Source: Chloroflexota bacterium | GTDB taxonomy: Bacteria; Chloroflexota; Dehalococcoidia; UBA2979 | Direction: 5' to 3' | DNA length: 6,221 nt | Assembly (NCBI GenBank): GCA_947446155.1 | Contig: CANFFZ010000112.1 | Coordinates: forward strand, 1 to 6,221 | Shown: positions 6,137-6,221 of the stretch, piece after piece | Numbering within the stretch: the first letter of the stretch is position 1 | How the letters are laid out: the number at the start of each line of letters is the position of its first letter | Translations under genes and position numbers: made by a program | The notes under the pieces: model-generated | What the model saw: only the letters and a program-made list of their open reading frames with translations | Told to the model about the DNA's origin: nothing | Database searches by the model: none

Positions 6137-6221
6137 ATGGAATCGACAGGACGACGTGCACGGCGTGCGTTCACGGACGAGTACAAGGCGGAAGTCGTCG
6201 AGCTCTGCCGCACGAGCGGCA
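6137..6221 (+). CDS. IS3-family transposase OrfA (helix-turn-helix subunit), N-terminal part only
   Basis: Twenty-eight codons are visible before the window ends. They read M-E-S-T-G-R-R-A-R-R-A-F-T-D-E-Y-K-A-E-V-V-E-L-C-R-T-S-G, written separately here. The pattern of basic residues, then F-T-D-E-Y-K-A-E-V-V and a following small-residue turn, is the standard opening of the HTH_Tnp_1 (IS3/IS911 OrfA) domain, which binds the terminal repeats. In this family OrfB with the DDE catalytic domain usually follows by programmed -1 frameshifting; it lies outside the window. GGAAGGA at 6123-6129, seven bases before the ATG, is a strong ribosome binding site and supports this start. Whether the element is complete and active cannot be judged. 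Confidence 0.82.
   Translation, partial: MESTGRRARRAFTDEYKAEVVELCRTSG

Larger units (their letters stand above)
6075..6221 (+). mobile_element. Left end of an IS3-family insertion sequence (partial)
   Basis: A change from DUF262 coding sequence occurs at about 6075, where TGGACTTGCCCC begins. A TG-starting end followed by a CCCC-containing stretch and a GGACACC (6094-6100) is typical of IS3-family terminal repeats. About 60 bases inside lies the start of an IS3-type OrfA transposase with its own ribosome binding site, the expected layout. The exact boundary is inferred, because neither the right end nor the target-site duplication is in the window. Confidence 0.7.

Noticed and set aside
5379..6221. 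A new intact defence system at the right end
   Set aside because: The only defence-like gene is a frameshifted DUF262 fragment of a known family cut by an IS, with no intact partner gene in the window.
1..6221. tRNA, rRNA, riboswitch or CRISPR array
   Set aside because: No cloverleaf-like pattern, conserved rRNA stretch, riboswitch core or regularly spaced repeat was seen on either strand.

Overview
The window is a high-GC bacterial chromosome segment with two parts: an intact housekeeping block (about 1-5316) and a lower-GC accessory tail (about 5317-6221). The layout is a divergent rpmB start, then a DAK2/FakA kinase gene, a DegV/FakB gene and a recG with a long N-terminal extension. Together with start sites that often lack a Shine-Dalgarno sequence, this fits Chloroflexota (perhaps a Dehalococcoidia-like lineage) best. 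A high-GC actinobacterium is the main alternative. The assignment is an inference from gene order and protein style, not from a search.

Left edge: minus-strand bases 19-1 read M-A-A-G-K-C, the start of ribosomal protein bL28 (rpmB), which runs out of the window. The 187-base divergent spacer holds a 19-base near-palindrome at 122-140 and a good ribosome binding site for the first plus-strand gene. Three tightly packed plus-strand genes follow. fakA (207-1844) encodes the ATP-dependent kinase subunit of fatty acid kinase. degV/fakB (1854-2729) encodes the fatty-acid-binding partner. recG (2746-5316) encodes the branch-migrating DNA helicase. FakA and FakB would act together, FakB presenting a fatty acid whose carboxylate FakA phosphorylates to acyl-phosphate for phospholipid synthesis. 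RecG rescues stalled forks and is probably only co-located. The degV and recG starts lack a usable Shine-Dalgarno sequence, but each has a -10-like hexamer exactly six bases before the ATG, which suggests leaderless transcripts.

Right part: in many bacteria rsmD and coaD follow recG, but here that order is broken. A DUF262-family gene (type IV restriction/phage-defence type) starts at 5379 with a good ribosome binding site. It is spread over three reading frames, seems to lack an internal stretch, and stops being recognisable at about 6074. There an IS3-family insertion sequence begins, with the start of its OrfA transposase at 6137 running off the right edge. GC drops from 80% (5101-5160) to about 50% (5401-5460 and 5761-5820), consistent with transferred DNA. 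I found no new intact system; the broken defence gene interrupted by an IS is the most notable accessory feature.
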